A DNA stretch of 64,000 bases. Origin: Ceratodon purpureus. Taxonomy: Eukaryota; Streptophyta; Bryopsida; Pseudoditrichales; Ditrichaceae. The position numbers and the translations under genes were made by a program. Below the pieces are notes generated by a model, which was not told the DNA's origin, ran no database searches, and saw only the letters and a program-made list of their open reading frames with translations. Location: assembly GCA_014871385.1 (NCBI GenBank), contig CM026426.1, positions 93,437,315-93,501,314 on the forward strand. Direction: 5' to 3'. Below are positions 34,816 through 46,029 of the stretch, piece by piece; within the stretch, counting starts at the first letter, position 1, and each line of letters opens with the position of its first letter.

Positions 34816-36243
34816 TTCATTAGATCTAGATCTTAGTATTCCAGCATCATGTTTTTAGATCACAACAGTAAATATTGAATAGATAAAATAGATAATTGTA
34901 GGAAAAACAAATTTCACAAACGGTAAAATTAAAGGTCTGAAAACTTTGTGGAATATTTTAAAGTTCGTGTACAATAATGGAGCTGCTGAAACCAAGATGT
35001 ATACCATGTCAGAGTGCTTGTCTTTGTCAAAGATTCTTTGGTCTTTAGATAAGACCATTCCTAGCTTAAGTGTCAAGTAAGGATCTATATAAGCCTTAGC
35101 AGACGTCCTTGACGTTGTATTAGCACAATGATTTCTGTAGAACTCAACCTTGTACTTGCTAGGTAGTTGTTTGAAGGTATGGGCGATTCATTTGAGGTCG
35201 TTGCTTGCGAAACGATTTTACAGGGATTGTTTAAGCGGATGGCGGATAGGCTTGACCCCTGGGATAATATAGGTAGTAGTACAACGCAGGGTTGGATTCC
35301 TTTGACGGTAATCACATTTGAAGACGTCTAGAATGCTCGTGCTGTGTCGAAGCTGTGGAAGCGTGAGATTGACAGCAGTCCTGAATACGCATGCCTTCGG
35401 CTAGCGAGGTGGGATTACGTTTCGTACAGGGGTCGCCATTGGATTCCAAAGGACGAATATGAAGCAAATCGATTCAACATCAACTGGAATGTTTTTAGGA
35501 GTTCTTGGACACTTGCAAATCCAAATAACAACGACAGGCTAGGGACAACGTCCCTTGGAGAACTTAGTTGCGTTGAGTTAGGTCAGTTGAGGTCATTGCT
35601 ATGGGCCAATGGGAATCAGGTCTTGGATGTGCCGGAAGGAGAGAAAATTTCTTCGAGAGATGAAATCTAGATCTCTCCAAAGAGTAGATAACATGGGTAT
35701 GGTAATGAGAAATGTTGTTGATTGATAAAGAAAGTAATTAGAGTATTCTATATATTTTTAGCATTTCAGTTGTAACATTTCATTGTTCACGTTAGTGTTT
35801 TCTAGTGTTCTGGATATAATTAGCAAACAAAAACAACTTCATAACTAAAGTGGTTTTTCCATTAAACACATGAGAATTGAGAGCCAAAAAGTCCTGGAGC
35901 TGTAGTCCTTTACATACACGAATATAAAATGGAAATGAGGATCAGAAATACTGCAAGTGGTTTGCAATAGAGTAGAGGATGGATTATGTAATCAACTCCA
36001 ATGAAATCAAATCAAATCAAATGAAAACAATGATAGACCGAAGCCTCCTTCAAACTCACGACATGCTACAATCGCTACTTCCACTCTCAGAACCATGTGA
36101 CTCTGAATCTCCTTCTACAGCCTCTGCATCGACGAATATAAGGGCCCTGGGATCAAAAGTAGTTGGCCGACTAGGAACATATGTAAGGGCTCCAGATTGG
36201 AGCGCTTATGCTAAGCCCTCCGCATAATCCGGAAGTATATAAG
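34767..36243. repeat. Near-identical repeat, copy 2 of 2
   Basis: Partner of 11251-12726 (offset 23517 over most of the length). It includes the MITE right end, the F-box-like fragment and the 3' end of the ParB-methyltransferase gene. Confidence 0.85.
35179..35670 (+). pseudogene. F-box-like protein fragment, copy 2, in-frame TAG
   Basis: Same as 11662-12153, with the same TAG at codon 51 (35329-35331) and one residue change (Asp to Gly in VELGQL). The F-box assignment is tentative for the same reason: only the post-F-box stretch looks familiar. Confidence 0.35.
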
Positions 36244-39200
36244 GCTGAATCGGATTGGAATTCAGATGCCACGATGGAATGGACACGGCTCTTGGCCTAT
36301 ATGGCGGTGTTGCCGCTACTACTCTGCAAGAGGAAATTGATAGCGGTAAGAATGAGTAGGTGGAGATGGAATCAGTAAATAAGCAAAGAAAACTACCCTG
36401 AAGTAAGAAAATGTAAAGAAGAACTTACAGTACTTATCTCGTCTTGCTCTCTTGGAAGGTGCTTCTTCAACTACTGCCGGTCTAGGATGTTTAGGAGGGC
36501 CTATGGTGGATGCCGTAGCCATATACGGTTTGAGAAGGGCGTTGAATATGGCTTCGTCCTCCTCAGAAGCTATAATATGACGACCAATACTCTGGCAAGC
36601 CTTGATGGAGGCCTCTGAAACACGTAGCACAAGAAAGAAGTGAGTCCCTGTGGAGAAAATCAGTGGATGGAAATGCAGAAACTGTTAATGAAGGATTACC
36701 TGTTCGTGCAGACCACTCAAAGACTATGTCGCCGGGCTTGGGTAGCTCCTCAATTATGCTTAGCATCATCTTAGGGGCTTTCTCCCTTGGACCTCTCCAC
36801 GGCACCTCCCCATTCATGTGCTGCAATTCCACATCGGTGAAGGTTATGATGGCATTACTCTCGGTAATGTGGAGGTCGTTGTGTACGACATCGGATTTCT
36901 TCGTTTGAAAAGAGAATTTGGATGGGGGATGACCAATACAAATGAAGACGCACACCAAGAATCGAAGAGATTGCGAGACACCAAAATATGTGAGTGTAAT
37001 AAATAAGTAAGCTTAGCAGAATGCAAAGACAAGGAATGATTATGATGTACATACCAAGGAGCCGGGGATCGTAGGGTGAGCCAAGCCTAGTGCATTGAAG
37101 CCCCACCAGTCTCGATGCTGCACAAAGCCATCAAGATTAGCCACTTCAGAAATCTTCAGAGCCAGATCTTGGTCGTTGTTGTGGATTATGCAAAGAGCAC
37201 TATCATACAGCAAGTAATGTCTTGCAAATTTGAAGAGGTTCTCCACATACTCCTTATCACGAGAGTTCCAAGGTGGAATGACGTAGGAGGGATTGGATAC
37301 CGTAGGGACGGGAAGATTCTCAGGAATGTCGGAAATGATCAAGTCGAATCCCAAGTGATGCTGTTCTTTGCATCTTGGCGGAACTCGGTTCTGGCGGCCT
37401 GCTCCAAACTTGAGTAAACAAGAAAACAGAGTTTGACATTATAAGATTTACAGTAATGTACGTATTGAAGGGAAAGCACTAAGCAACGGATCATACCTTT
37501 CAAATGATGTCTAGAGCCTTGTTCCATTTGTGATCGCCACCCATGTCAGAGAGCTCCTTGTGTCGAAGCAAAACTGAATCCACAGAGGAGTTGATGACAT
37601 GAACCTGTGTGGAATGCGGAGTTCCAGCGGATGAAGTAGTCTGCGGAAACTGCTTGGCCTTCCTCTGCTCAAGGAGACTTTTGGTGATCTTGGAAGCACT
37701 GATAAAGGAAGGAGCCGGAAAAGAAGTTGGAGAAGGCTTTGTAACAACATTACCTGGAGAGGGCTCTGGTGCCTACTGACCTGGCGCGCAAGACTCCGCA
37801 CCGGTTTGCTGTGATGCCTGTGACTGAGAACGCAGAGATTTTGGTCCCTTTTCCTCTCCCTCTCTTTGGTGGAGGAGCAGATGATTGATCCTGCTGTCCT
37901 TCGTGATCTTCTGCATCATCCAGCGAGTCTTCAACCACTACCTCACCCCCATCATATAAAGTCTTGACGTCCGCCTCTGTATCAATCGTGAAACTACAAG
38001 AACAACCAAGATACCAGCATCCAGCTTCCAAGTGAGGAGCTTTGTACCTTTTCAACTGCTGGGGAGTATAGATACACTGGTCTGAGCTTCTCTCCGTCCA
38101 AGGAGTAAAGTACTTAGAAAGCTGGTGAACCTTGATGACCCCCTTGAAAACAAGCTCTTGCTTGAAGTACCTAAGGAAACCAATATGTAGAAGGTTAGTA
38201 TCAGAAAGATATAGAGAGCTCATTATGGAATTAGAATCCGATAAAGGTAAGTAACGTACCGGTAAGTATTCCGCTTGACAACCTGAGCGGTTCCAGGGAA
38301 TTTAGCAAAATTGGACTTCTTGTCGAAGACCTTCTCAGCCTTCTTTCCAATGAACGTAGGGAAGGCCTTGTCCCATAATAGAATACGTGAACTCTCCACA
38401 TAATCGCCCGGCTGTTGGACATCAGGAAATGCCTTCCAATTGATAAGGTTCTCCGCCTTGCATATGTCCTCGACTTTGTTGATGACCGCTTCCTCCAACT
38501 GTAATTCAGAATTCAAATCATTAGCAATGAGAATGAATTTAGGAAGATAAGAAAGGATCATGTCATTGGAAAGGTTTTTTATGAAACTATACCCTAGCCC
38601 AAAATGAGGCCTTGTTCAACCAAGGGTCAAATTCGGTATCCTTGAATTCAAGTGGTAGAAATCTGTAAGATAGTCGGGAACTCAGAGATGAGTTCCACAA
38701 CCTCAACCAACGAGCCTTGTATTTGGCCTCAACGGCCGCTGGAACAATGTTCTGAAGCTTATCGAGTGACATCTTAGGTTTAGGGAAGTCACTGAAATGC
38801 CGATTAATCTGCAACAAGTAGAGAAGTATCAGAAAATATGAATACAAAAATGTTGTAGTGAAACGAAATACTGAACTCAACCACAGTGAGGGTCTCACTT
38901 CATTGAGGAAGTCGTCACCATTCTTGGGATTTGCGATTGCCAAGTACTTGGTGACGTCCTTCTTCTTAATGCTATCGACCATGTTGTTTGAAGCCGCAGT
39001 CATGGCATCTCAAACACCAGTCGCGGTTTGGTCTTCAGTGGCTGTTTTCTCCTTGTAGATTCTGACAACTTTGTCAGAAGCAACCACAATTTCTCGCTCG
39101 AACACAGAGTTATTTTTTATTGAGTTTATAGAGCAGCGTAAATCAATTGTCAAATGGAAGCGTGAGGGAGGTTGAAACAAGTACTTACACAATAAAGAAA

Positions 39201-40917
39201 CGCAATGAAGACTTTGGTTGGCAAGGTAAACCAGGAAGGAATAGCTGGTTTGTGATTCAAAGATAATTGATACTCCTCTGGTGTGAGCAGATCCTTGAAT
39301 TCCTCCAATTTCATGACACCAAAGGAGCGAATACAAAAATTTTTTGCCGGAAGATTACTCTTCACGTGATCATTTATGTAGACCTGTATGAATAGACGGT
39401 AGTCAATAAAATGCATAAAGTACGAGTTGAAGCAGCGTGCAAGAGGTGTGGAAAAAATAGAGCCTGGAATTAATTCTTACGAGTTGATGTCGTGCATGGC
39501 ATGAAGAAGGTTTCCCACATGACCGCGTGGGTCAAGAACAATGCAATGCACAGAGATGTGCCACGCTGGATCTTCACTGTGATGGTTGTTGATATGTTTG
39601 AATCATGCGGCGAGGCAATGGTTACCTTCCTAGACATAGAACATCTTCCCAAAGAACTCCTTCCAATCTGAGTCGGCCAATAGCTCATCTTCAAAACTAG
39701 CATTCACTTTTTGCCAACAAGGGCTCCACTCAGCCTTGATCTCTTCAATGACATCGGCTGTCTTCTCTTCGTAGTTGTACATGGAAATGTACATAACGAG
39801 GTCTCCATCTCTAAAGCCTTTGACAAACTCACGCTCCAAATGTTGAACTCCCATTTCTCCTACAGGACGCACTTTTCCCATTGAGAGCATCCTACAAAGG
39901 GGCACAAGGATACGCAACTTTGTCTTTGGGAGTATTCGGAGGTTGTTGATGACGCCTATGGAGTCCATTTGTACTGTTTTTGATGTCCCAATTCACTGTC
40001 CACTGCATTCGTCAAATCAGTAGGACAAGATGGCGTTGGCAACATATCCTGTGTCTGGGTTACCTGCCATAAGTCATACATTTTCAGACTTCATTCCAAG
40101 ACAAGGATCGTAAGAAAATAAACAATTATGAAGAATAATAGAACAATTGCATCTTAGACTGATACATCTCTTTGAAAACCTAGTCATCAGCAAGAGCAAT
40201 AAGTAGTACAGAGGCCACTATGTACGTGGAGCACGGCTATAATACTCCCTAGCCTGTCTACAGTTCCAATGACGGCGCCTCCTCCAAAATCGCCTGGTCT
40301 GTTGGATAAGGCATGGCAGTATCGCCGGAAGGGCGAAGACAACATGAGCTGGCCATTGCACTCTAATAGGCGGGGAAGGAGAAGGTGGAGACATCGGCGG
40401 GGTACCAAGTCGTGGAGAAGAAGGCACGTAGCCCAGGGATGTAGGCTCATAAACAGGAAACGTAGGCATGTACTGAGGAGAGTGGACCTCGAGAGGTCCA
40501 CTACCTAAACCTACAGGGTTTCCTAAATCACACCTACAATAGGGCAAATCAAATGAATCCGAGAGGTCGGAAACATTGAACACTGTGATTGGGGAACTGA
40601 TGGACAAGGGTGCATCTGAGAATACCTAGAAGCAGAGGAACAAAGACAATGTCAATTTCCTAGTTTAGTTTACAAAAAACATTATAAATAATGAAAGAAG
40701 GTTAATCTACTAGAGTATGTTCAAGACAAAAAGCAAATTAGATTAAAGTACCTCATTTTCTGCAGGAGTTGGGCCATCAAAGTCACTTGCAGTGAATTGC
40801 ACTGTGAACTCCTACAAAACAAATGGAATACAAATTATAAGAATTGAACTAGAAAACATCAATGAACAAAATGAAGCAAAATAGTGGCAATCCAATCAAA
40901 TAATTCCCCATGAGTAC

Positions 40918-41190
40918 GGCCCCTTCTTCCCCCGCATTCCCCTCCTCCTCTCCAATGGCTTTTGGCACCGAATGCCTTGTGAATGGGAGCCTTCTCCCCG
41001 CGGCCATGGCCACTGCGCCTCCCTCCTTCTTCACCCCCCCCTTCTTCCCCCACATTCCCCTCCTCCTCTCCAATGGCTTTCGGCACCGAATGCCTTGTGA
41101 ATGGAAGCCTTCTCTCCACGGCCATGGCCACTTCGCCTCCCACTTCCTCCACCCCACCTTCTTCCCCCACATTCCCCTCCTCTTCTCAAC
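40918..41190. repeat. About 119-bp minisatellite, 2.3 units
   Basis: CCTTCTTCCCCCACATTCCCC recurs at about 40922, 41040 and 41158, with GGCACCGAATGCCTTGTGAA inside each full unit. It lies in an intron or exon of the ParB-methyltransferase pseudogene copy 2. Opposite-strand ORFs here are incidental. Confidence 0.75.
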
Positions 41191-41641
41191 TTGTGGCTGC
41201 ATCAATCTTTAGATTCGCCACCTTGCATTTCGTGCACATAGCTGCTAATTGCATCAAAACCCCAATTTCGAACCTCGCGGGGCTTGCTGCTAGAAGATTC
41301 GCAACCTCCACCTCATACATTGCGGTCTCTGCTGCTAGTAGGATCTCTGTCGGCACCACACACTTCACTGCCCCGACTGCTACAAGACTCGCTGTAGCCA
41401 CCTTCCACTTCGCTGCAGAGTGCTTGGTAACCCCTTCCACACACCCTGTGGCCAGGGCTGCGACAAGATTTGCAATTCTCATGTTACAATTCTCCGCAAT
41501 GGCTGCAGAAACCGATCCCACCTCCAGCTCAAACATTGCAGCTATGGCTGCTGTTTGATGCCAATCAGCGACCTCCGCTCTCGTAGACAGAGCTGCAAAT
41601 AGCTTTGCAATCCAAACCTCACACTCCGCGACCCAGAGCAT
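41186..41641 (-). repeat. Degenerate 45-48-bp coding-like repeats
   Basis: On the minus strand a 151-codon ORF reads as degenerate 15-16-residue units with a pattern like LAAxxAxYEVEVANL. On the + strand units start with GCTGCTAGAAGATTC-like words. It may be a repeat-expanded exon of the ParB-methyltransferase gene. No match was noticed in copy 1. Confidence 0.5.
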
Positions 41642-43862
41642 AGCAAACTATGAATCCCCAACCTCACACCGTGCAACATTCAACAACCCCGCATCCTCAA
41701 AATCCCAAATCCGAACCCTTACCTCCTCTGTGGCTGCACCCTGATCTGTCTTGCCGCCCGCACTCTCCATCTCCTGCTCCTTACGGTCTTCTCCACGCCC
41801 AACCATTCTCTGAACAGTAGCCTCTTCTTCCGATGCCGCAAGCTGGAGTTGTGAAGTGGCCTCAACAGTATCCCTCCCATGACTACCTCCACCTCTCCCT
41901 CTCCCTAGACCACCTCCTCCTCTCCTTTGATCCGCAATCACACCCTCTTCACACTCGGCGTCCGCTACGGGGCCCTTTGTGCTCCCTTGTGGATGATCCT
42001 CCTCCACACTCTTCTGAGAAGGACTTCATGGGTCCCCTCGCCCCACTCTTCTTGCAGCCATAGCCTCCCCACCTTCGCTTGCCTCCATAATTTCGCGTCT
42101 CGCTCTCCGAGCCACTTTTCTCAATGTCTCAGTATCTGAATCCTCACCCGCATCCACTAGTGGCGTCTTCTCCTCTACAACCTCTTGTTCAATCCTAAAC
42201 CAATAAACAATCTGCGCAAATATTTAAGACTATGACGAGTGTTACTACTTCGAGTCCCTTATTCTAAACAACCATTTGGGCTGATGCGGCATCATAATTC
42301 TAAAAAGTAAAAAAGAATATCCGCAGCGAAGACATTACATTTAACTTAATAAAATAGACCCCACAAAAAGACATAATTTACATTTAGCATACCTAAATGT
42401 ATTGATTATGAAACTTACCACATCCCTGTTAGAATGGTCGCTCGACTATGAATCCGTCCCTCTTGTCAAACAGTCCTTAAAATCGAAAGAAGGTTGTGGT
42501 GTCTCTAAAGTCGGACTGGAATTGAACCCTACTTCTTCCGTCATCTCTCTCTGTTTTTCCCCGCTACTTATTACCTCATGCTCTTGATCCTCAACTACGT
42601 TGTCTTCTAAAACCTCCTATTTTACCTCTACTATAGACTCTAGAATGAGTTTACCAATGCTACAAAATTTAATTGCCAAAGGCAGCCGAGCTCCTCGAAC
42701 CTTCAAAGGTGCACTCAAGTGGTTGCCTTTTGACTTCGCCTTTCTACGTGATTCTCTCCTCTTCCTCGCTCTCCTATTCGTAAAATCGGTACCACATGGT
42801 TTTCTTTTAGGTTTAAGAGTGACATAAGTGGAGGAAGATGACCCTCCACTCTCCTTCATGTGTCTAACTAACGAGAGAACTCTCCTCACAATATAGCTCT
42901 CCTTCTAACTTCCCTTCATCTTATATATCCCAAACCTTCAACCCCTCTGACTCAGCCCTAAATACTTACCTTATGCTTAACCTACTCAAATTATTAAAAC
43001 TATAAATAAATGCATTTTGAATTAAAGCTGATGAGATCAATCTATATTGGAAGAAAAAAATCCAAGCCCACAAAATAATAAAAGATTTGTGTTAAGCACT
43101 TGCATACTTGTTTTAAATATGGAAGCATGTGACGGCTCACTCTAATCTTACCAAACTTCACAACAAATAAAATCGGTTCCACGATTCAAATATTAAATGC
43201 GTAGTTCTAAAAACTCCTACCTAGTATACTTGGGCCTGCAAAAAGCAGCATTCTAATTAGTTAGCGCCGTCTCTCTTTAATCATACATTCGTTACCTAAC
43301 ATAATGAATTCTTATCTAGTCGTCCAGACTGCCATTCTGACCTTAATAAAAGGATCACCATCGATGCATCATTCCTCTCACTTTGCTTTCGCAATACTGC
43401 ATTGTCTGTCTACTCACTACTTTCTTCTTTCCACTGTGGCTGAGATCCCTGCAAACGTGGGTATGGTCTGTTTGTATGCCCAAGGCATGGGAATCCTGTG
43501 GGATCCGAGAAACTTAGAATAAACCGGAAGAGCCCCATCCGGCGTAAGTATTCCATTAATTTTTCATTTTTTTGGTTAATTAGGTAAAAACTAGCTAGAC
43601 ACTAGCTGTATTTAGGAGTTAACACAAACCGGATACTCCAGAAACATTAAAACAGTTAACGCAGGACGTATTCTCGGAACCTTGAATCCGGAAACTCGGA
43701 AGAGAAAACACGGAACGGGTCAAAGATCCGAGAACTGACCGTTACTGTAACCGCGTCTAGGATCCGAATCGACGCGGAAGTCATCATGACTCGGATAGGC
43801 ATCTAACCCGGTACGGCGGCGGCTACAATTACGGGCCGCCGCAGCGTTTATTATGCCTGGGG

Positions 43863-43870
43863 TATATAAG
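43863..43870 (+). promoter_or_regulatory. TATA box upstream of the gag-like ORF
   Basis: TATATAAG lies about 150 bp upstream of the ATG at 44022, in an otherwise GC-rich leader. The spacing suits a transcription start near 43890-43900. It may belong to an LTR-like promoter of the inserted unit. Confidence 0.4.
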
Positions 43871-44021
43871 CGAGGGTGTTAGAGTTTGGAGTTCCTTTTT
43901 GCGAACTGGGAGTAGAGAGTGAAAGAACGGTGAGGTGTTTTTTTCTTTTCCGATTCACCGGCAGTTGGATTGCCGGGTTTCTTGCTGTAGGATTGTAGAG
44001 GGAGAGAAGTAAGGCGTAGAA

Positions 44022-46028
44022 ATGGCGCACGTGCAGTGTTGCGTCCTTAGCCCCGGAACTCCGGTGAGGGAATCGGAGATGGACGAACTGATCATCGACC
44101 TCACCCGGATGAGGTGCGAGGGATTGTTGTCACGGCCGTGGTTACTGAAGAGTGAGGTGATGGTGAGGGAGGTCCTGGAAGGGCCGGACAATAGGTGGGA
44201 TAACACGATCCGAGGCAAGCCCACGCTATGGAATGCGGAACAGTGGGCAGCAGCTTACGGTTTCGAGCACACCGGGCTCCTTTGGGCGACCCGGACGGAT
44301 AAATACGTGCAGGATAGGTTCCACGGGAAGATCCATAGGAACAATGGATACGAGATAGACGCCTGCAAGGATAGGAGGCAGAGACAGGTCTTAGCTTTCC
44401 TCGTTCCGATCCTGTATCCGCAAAATCCGGCACAGGTCACCATTACGGTCGGGAACACCATCCTCGGAGCGTACTCAGGAGAACGTCCGGTGAATTGGGC
44501 CGCACTCATGGCGGAAGTGGTGCAGAAGATGGTTCCGGGGATCAGAAAGAAGCCGACCCCGATCTCCCCTTTCCTTTTCCACCTTTACCATGCGTATGAG
44601 TTGCTGAGCGATAAGGAGGAGGAGACGTATACGCACGCGAAGAACTTCCTCAAATTTTCGGAGATTCCGCCCGGAATGGAACCCGATCCGAGAGGCGAAA
44701 CCTCGGATACAGCATCCACGGAAGAGGAGGACGATACGAAGGAGGTACCGAACCCTGGCGCTACTAGGGCTCAGTCCAGGTCACGATCGGAGCGGGCTGC
44801 GTCACAGCACGCGGAGCCCTCTACGGCCCGGGGAGATACGGAACGGAGAGAGGTCAGTTCCGAGCGGGGATTTCCAGTGGAACTATTTCGGGGGATTCGG
44901 GAGGAGACTCACCGGGCGCAGGCTTCTTACGATCGGATCGAGACACTGTTCCGGAGAGTCTGCACATCTCTGGGAGGTTGCTTACCGGAGGAGGTGATCC
45001 GAGAAGTGGAATTGTTGAAGGACGCCCCAAAACTTCGGAGTGAGAAGAAGCAGCTAGAGCTTCAGTTGCAGGAACTGACGAAGGAAATGGCGGCGAAAAG
45101 TGAGGAGATCCGGAAGTTCCATGCCGAGCAGGAGGAGACCTTGGGGGAGCTTCGAATGTTGGTAGGGAGTTCGGGTGCGGTAATCAACAAGGCCCGGCTG
45201 TTTAATGAGAACGTATTGCAGCCGGCCGATTTCGAGGACAAGCAGAGGATCATCCTAATCCTCTCTAAATGCGAGCACTCGATGAACCTGATCCTGAAGA
45301 AGGTCCGACTGCTGCTCAATCCGAGTACCGGAAGTCCTAGTATCGGAGTTGCTGGTCGGAGCCTTCCGCTCCCCGGATCTCCCTCTCGGGCCGTTGTAGG
45401 AGAAACTCGAGGAGTAGGGTTCCGAACCCCAATAGAGCGTAACCTCCAGCTCGAGGAGCGGATGGCAACCGAAGCAGACATCTTCATGACGAACCGGACG
45501 ATCGCGGAGGTGATCCGGGAGCACCAAGCACAGGTGGCGTCACCCGGAACCAGTACGGTCCAGCAGAGCTGCGCGATTCCCACCGGTCAGGCGGAAGTGA
45601 CCGGAACTACAGTCACCGAGAGGCGGATCGAGGAGAGGACGGTTACGGAGCAGGTGACTCGGTCCGTGCCGCCGGATGTTCTTCCACGACTCGGAGAGGA
45701 GGTGATCATTGCGAATTACCGAGGGGAGATAGCGGGACCGGAATGGGGACGAGCCAGTTCACCACCCGGACGGACCCGAGTGACTCAGGAGGGGGGACTG
45801 ACCCCTTCACCCACAGCCAAGACCGGAACGGTGACGCCTACTCCCACCGGAACGCCAGCAGCGGATTCCCCTTCGGACAGTGTCGGTGCTCGGAGGACTT
45901 TGCGGAAAAGGAAGGAGCCGACAGAGAAGGCCCCCATTACGATTTCAGAGTCCGACTCGGAGACTTATGAGAGCATTCATGCAGATCACAAGTTACCGCT
46001 CTTGGCTGAAGGGAGGAAAGGGCGGTAA
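44022..46028 (+). CDS. GC-rich gag-like protein inserted in the SWIM gene
   Basis: An intact 668-codon ORF with the ATG in good context (purine at -3, G at +4). Residues 1-215 form a conserved-looking globular domain with WNAEQWAAAYGF and KPTPISPFLFHLYHAYELL, which resembles plant retroelement-associated gag-like proteins I recall from bryophyte-type genomes; no database check was possible. Residues 225-285 are Ser/Glu/Arg-rich, 335-385 form a coiled coil, and the C-terminus is Thr/Pro-rich ending with a basic RRTLRKRKE motif. Codon use is strongly G+C at third positions, unlike the AT-rich neighbourhood. No protease, reverse transcriptase or LTR pair was found. It interrupts the SWIM gene of module copy 2, so it is a recent insertion fragment or a captured gene. 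Confidence 0.65.
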   Translation: MAHVQCCVLSPGTPVRESEMDELIIDLTRMRCEGLLSRPWLLKSEVMVREVLEGPDNRWDNTIRGKPTLWNAEQWAAAYGFEHTGLLWATRTDKYVQDRFHGKIHRNNGYEIDACKDRRQRQVLAFLVPILYPQNPAQVTITVGNTILGAYSGERPVNWAALMAEVVQKMVPGIRKKPTPISPFLFHLYHAYELLSDKEEETYTHAKNFLKFSEIPPGMEPDPRGETSDTASTEEEDDTKEVPNPGATRAQSRSRSERAASQHAEPSTARGDTERREVSSERGFPVELFRGIREETHRAQASYDRIETLFRRVCTSLGGCLPEEVIREVELLKDAPKLRSEKKQLELQLQELTKEMAAKSEEIRKFHAEQEETLGELRMLVGSSGAVINKARLFNENVLQPADFEDKQRIILILSKCEHSMNLILKKVRLLLNPSTGSPSIGVAGRSLPLPGSPSRAVVGETRGVGFRTPIERNLQLEERMATEADIFMTNRTIAEVIREHQAQVASPGTSTVQQSCAIPTGQAEVTGTTVTERRIEERTVTEQVTRSVPPDVLPRLGEEVIIANYRGEIAGPEWGRASSPPGRTRVTQEGGLTPSPTAKTGTVTPTPTGTPAADSPSDSVGARRTLRKRKEPTEKAPITISESDSETYESIHADHKLPLLAEGRKGR

Positions 46029-46029
46029 A

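Larger units (their letters stand above)
36206..42889 (-). pseudogene. ParB-like / class-beta DNA methyltransferase-like gene, module copy 2
   Basis: Same exon order as copy 1. From the 5' end: a basic exon (42889-42617) with RRARKRRESRRK; repeat-rich exons (42007-41186, some possibly non-coding); a 60-nt exon near 40754-40813; a Pro-rich exon (about 40626-40226); a ParB-like exon starting MGKVRPVGEMGVQHLE (about 39900), whose key box reads FYV-stop-EGNHCLAA with TAG at 39630-39632 and TGA at 39603-39605; conserved exons (39400-37950); then the methyltransferase part with DLIISDIPENL (37315-37350), GDIVFEWSARTG (about 36700-36735) and GRHIIASEED (about 36565-36590). The C-terminus is intact here, ending at TAA 36206-36208. 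A further Trp-to-TGA lies at 39010-39012. Motif I is more degenerate than in copy 1. Confidence 0.55.

Noticed and set aside
40910..41558. 100- and 191-codon + strand ORFs
   Set aside because: They cross the 119-bp minisatellite and the antisense of the repeat exon and show no domain.
43500..46028. Complete LTR retrotransposon
   Set aside because: No repeated LTR, primer site or polypurine tract was found around the GC-rich gag-like ORF.
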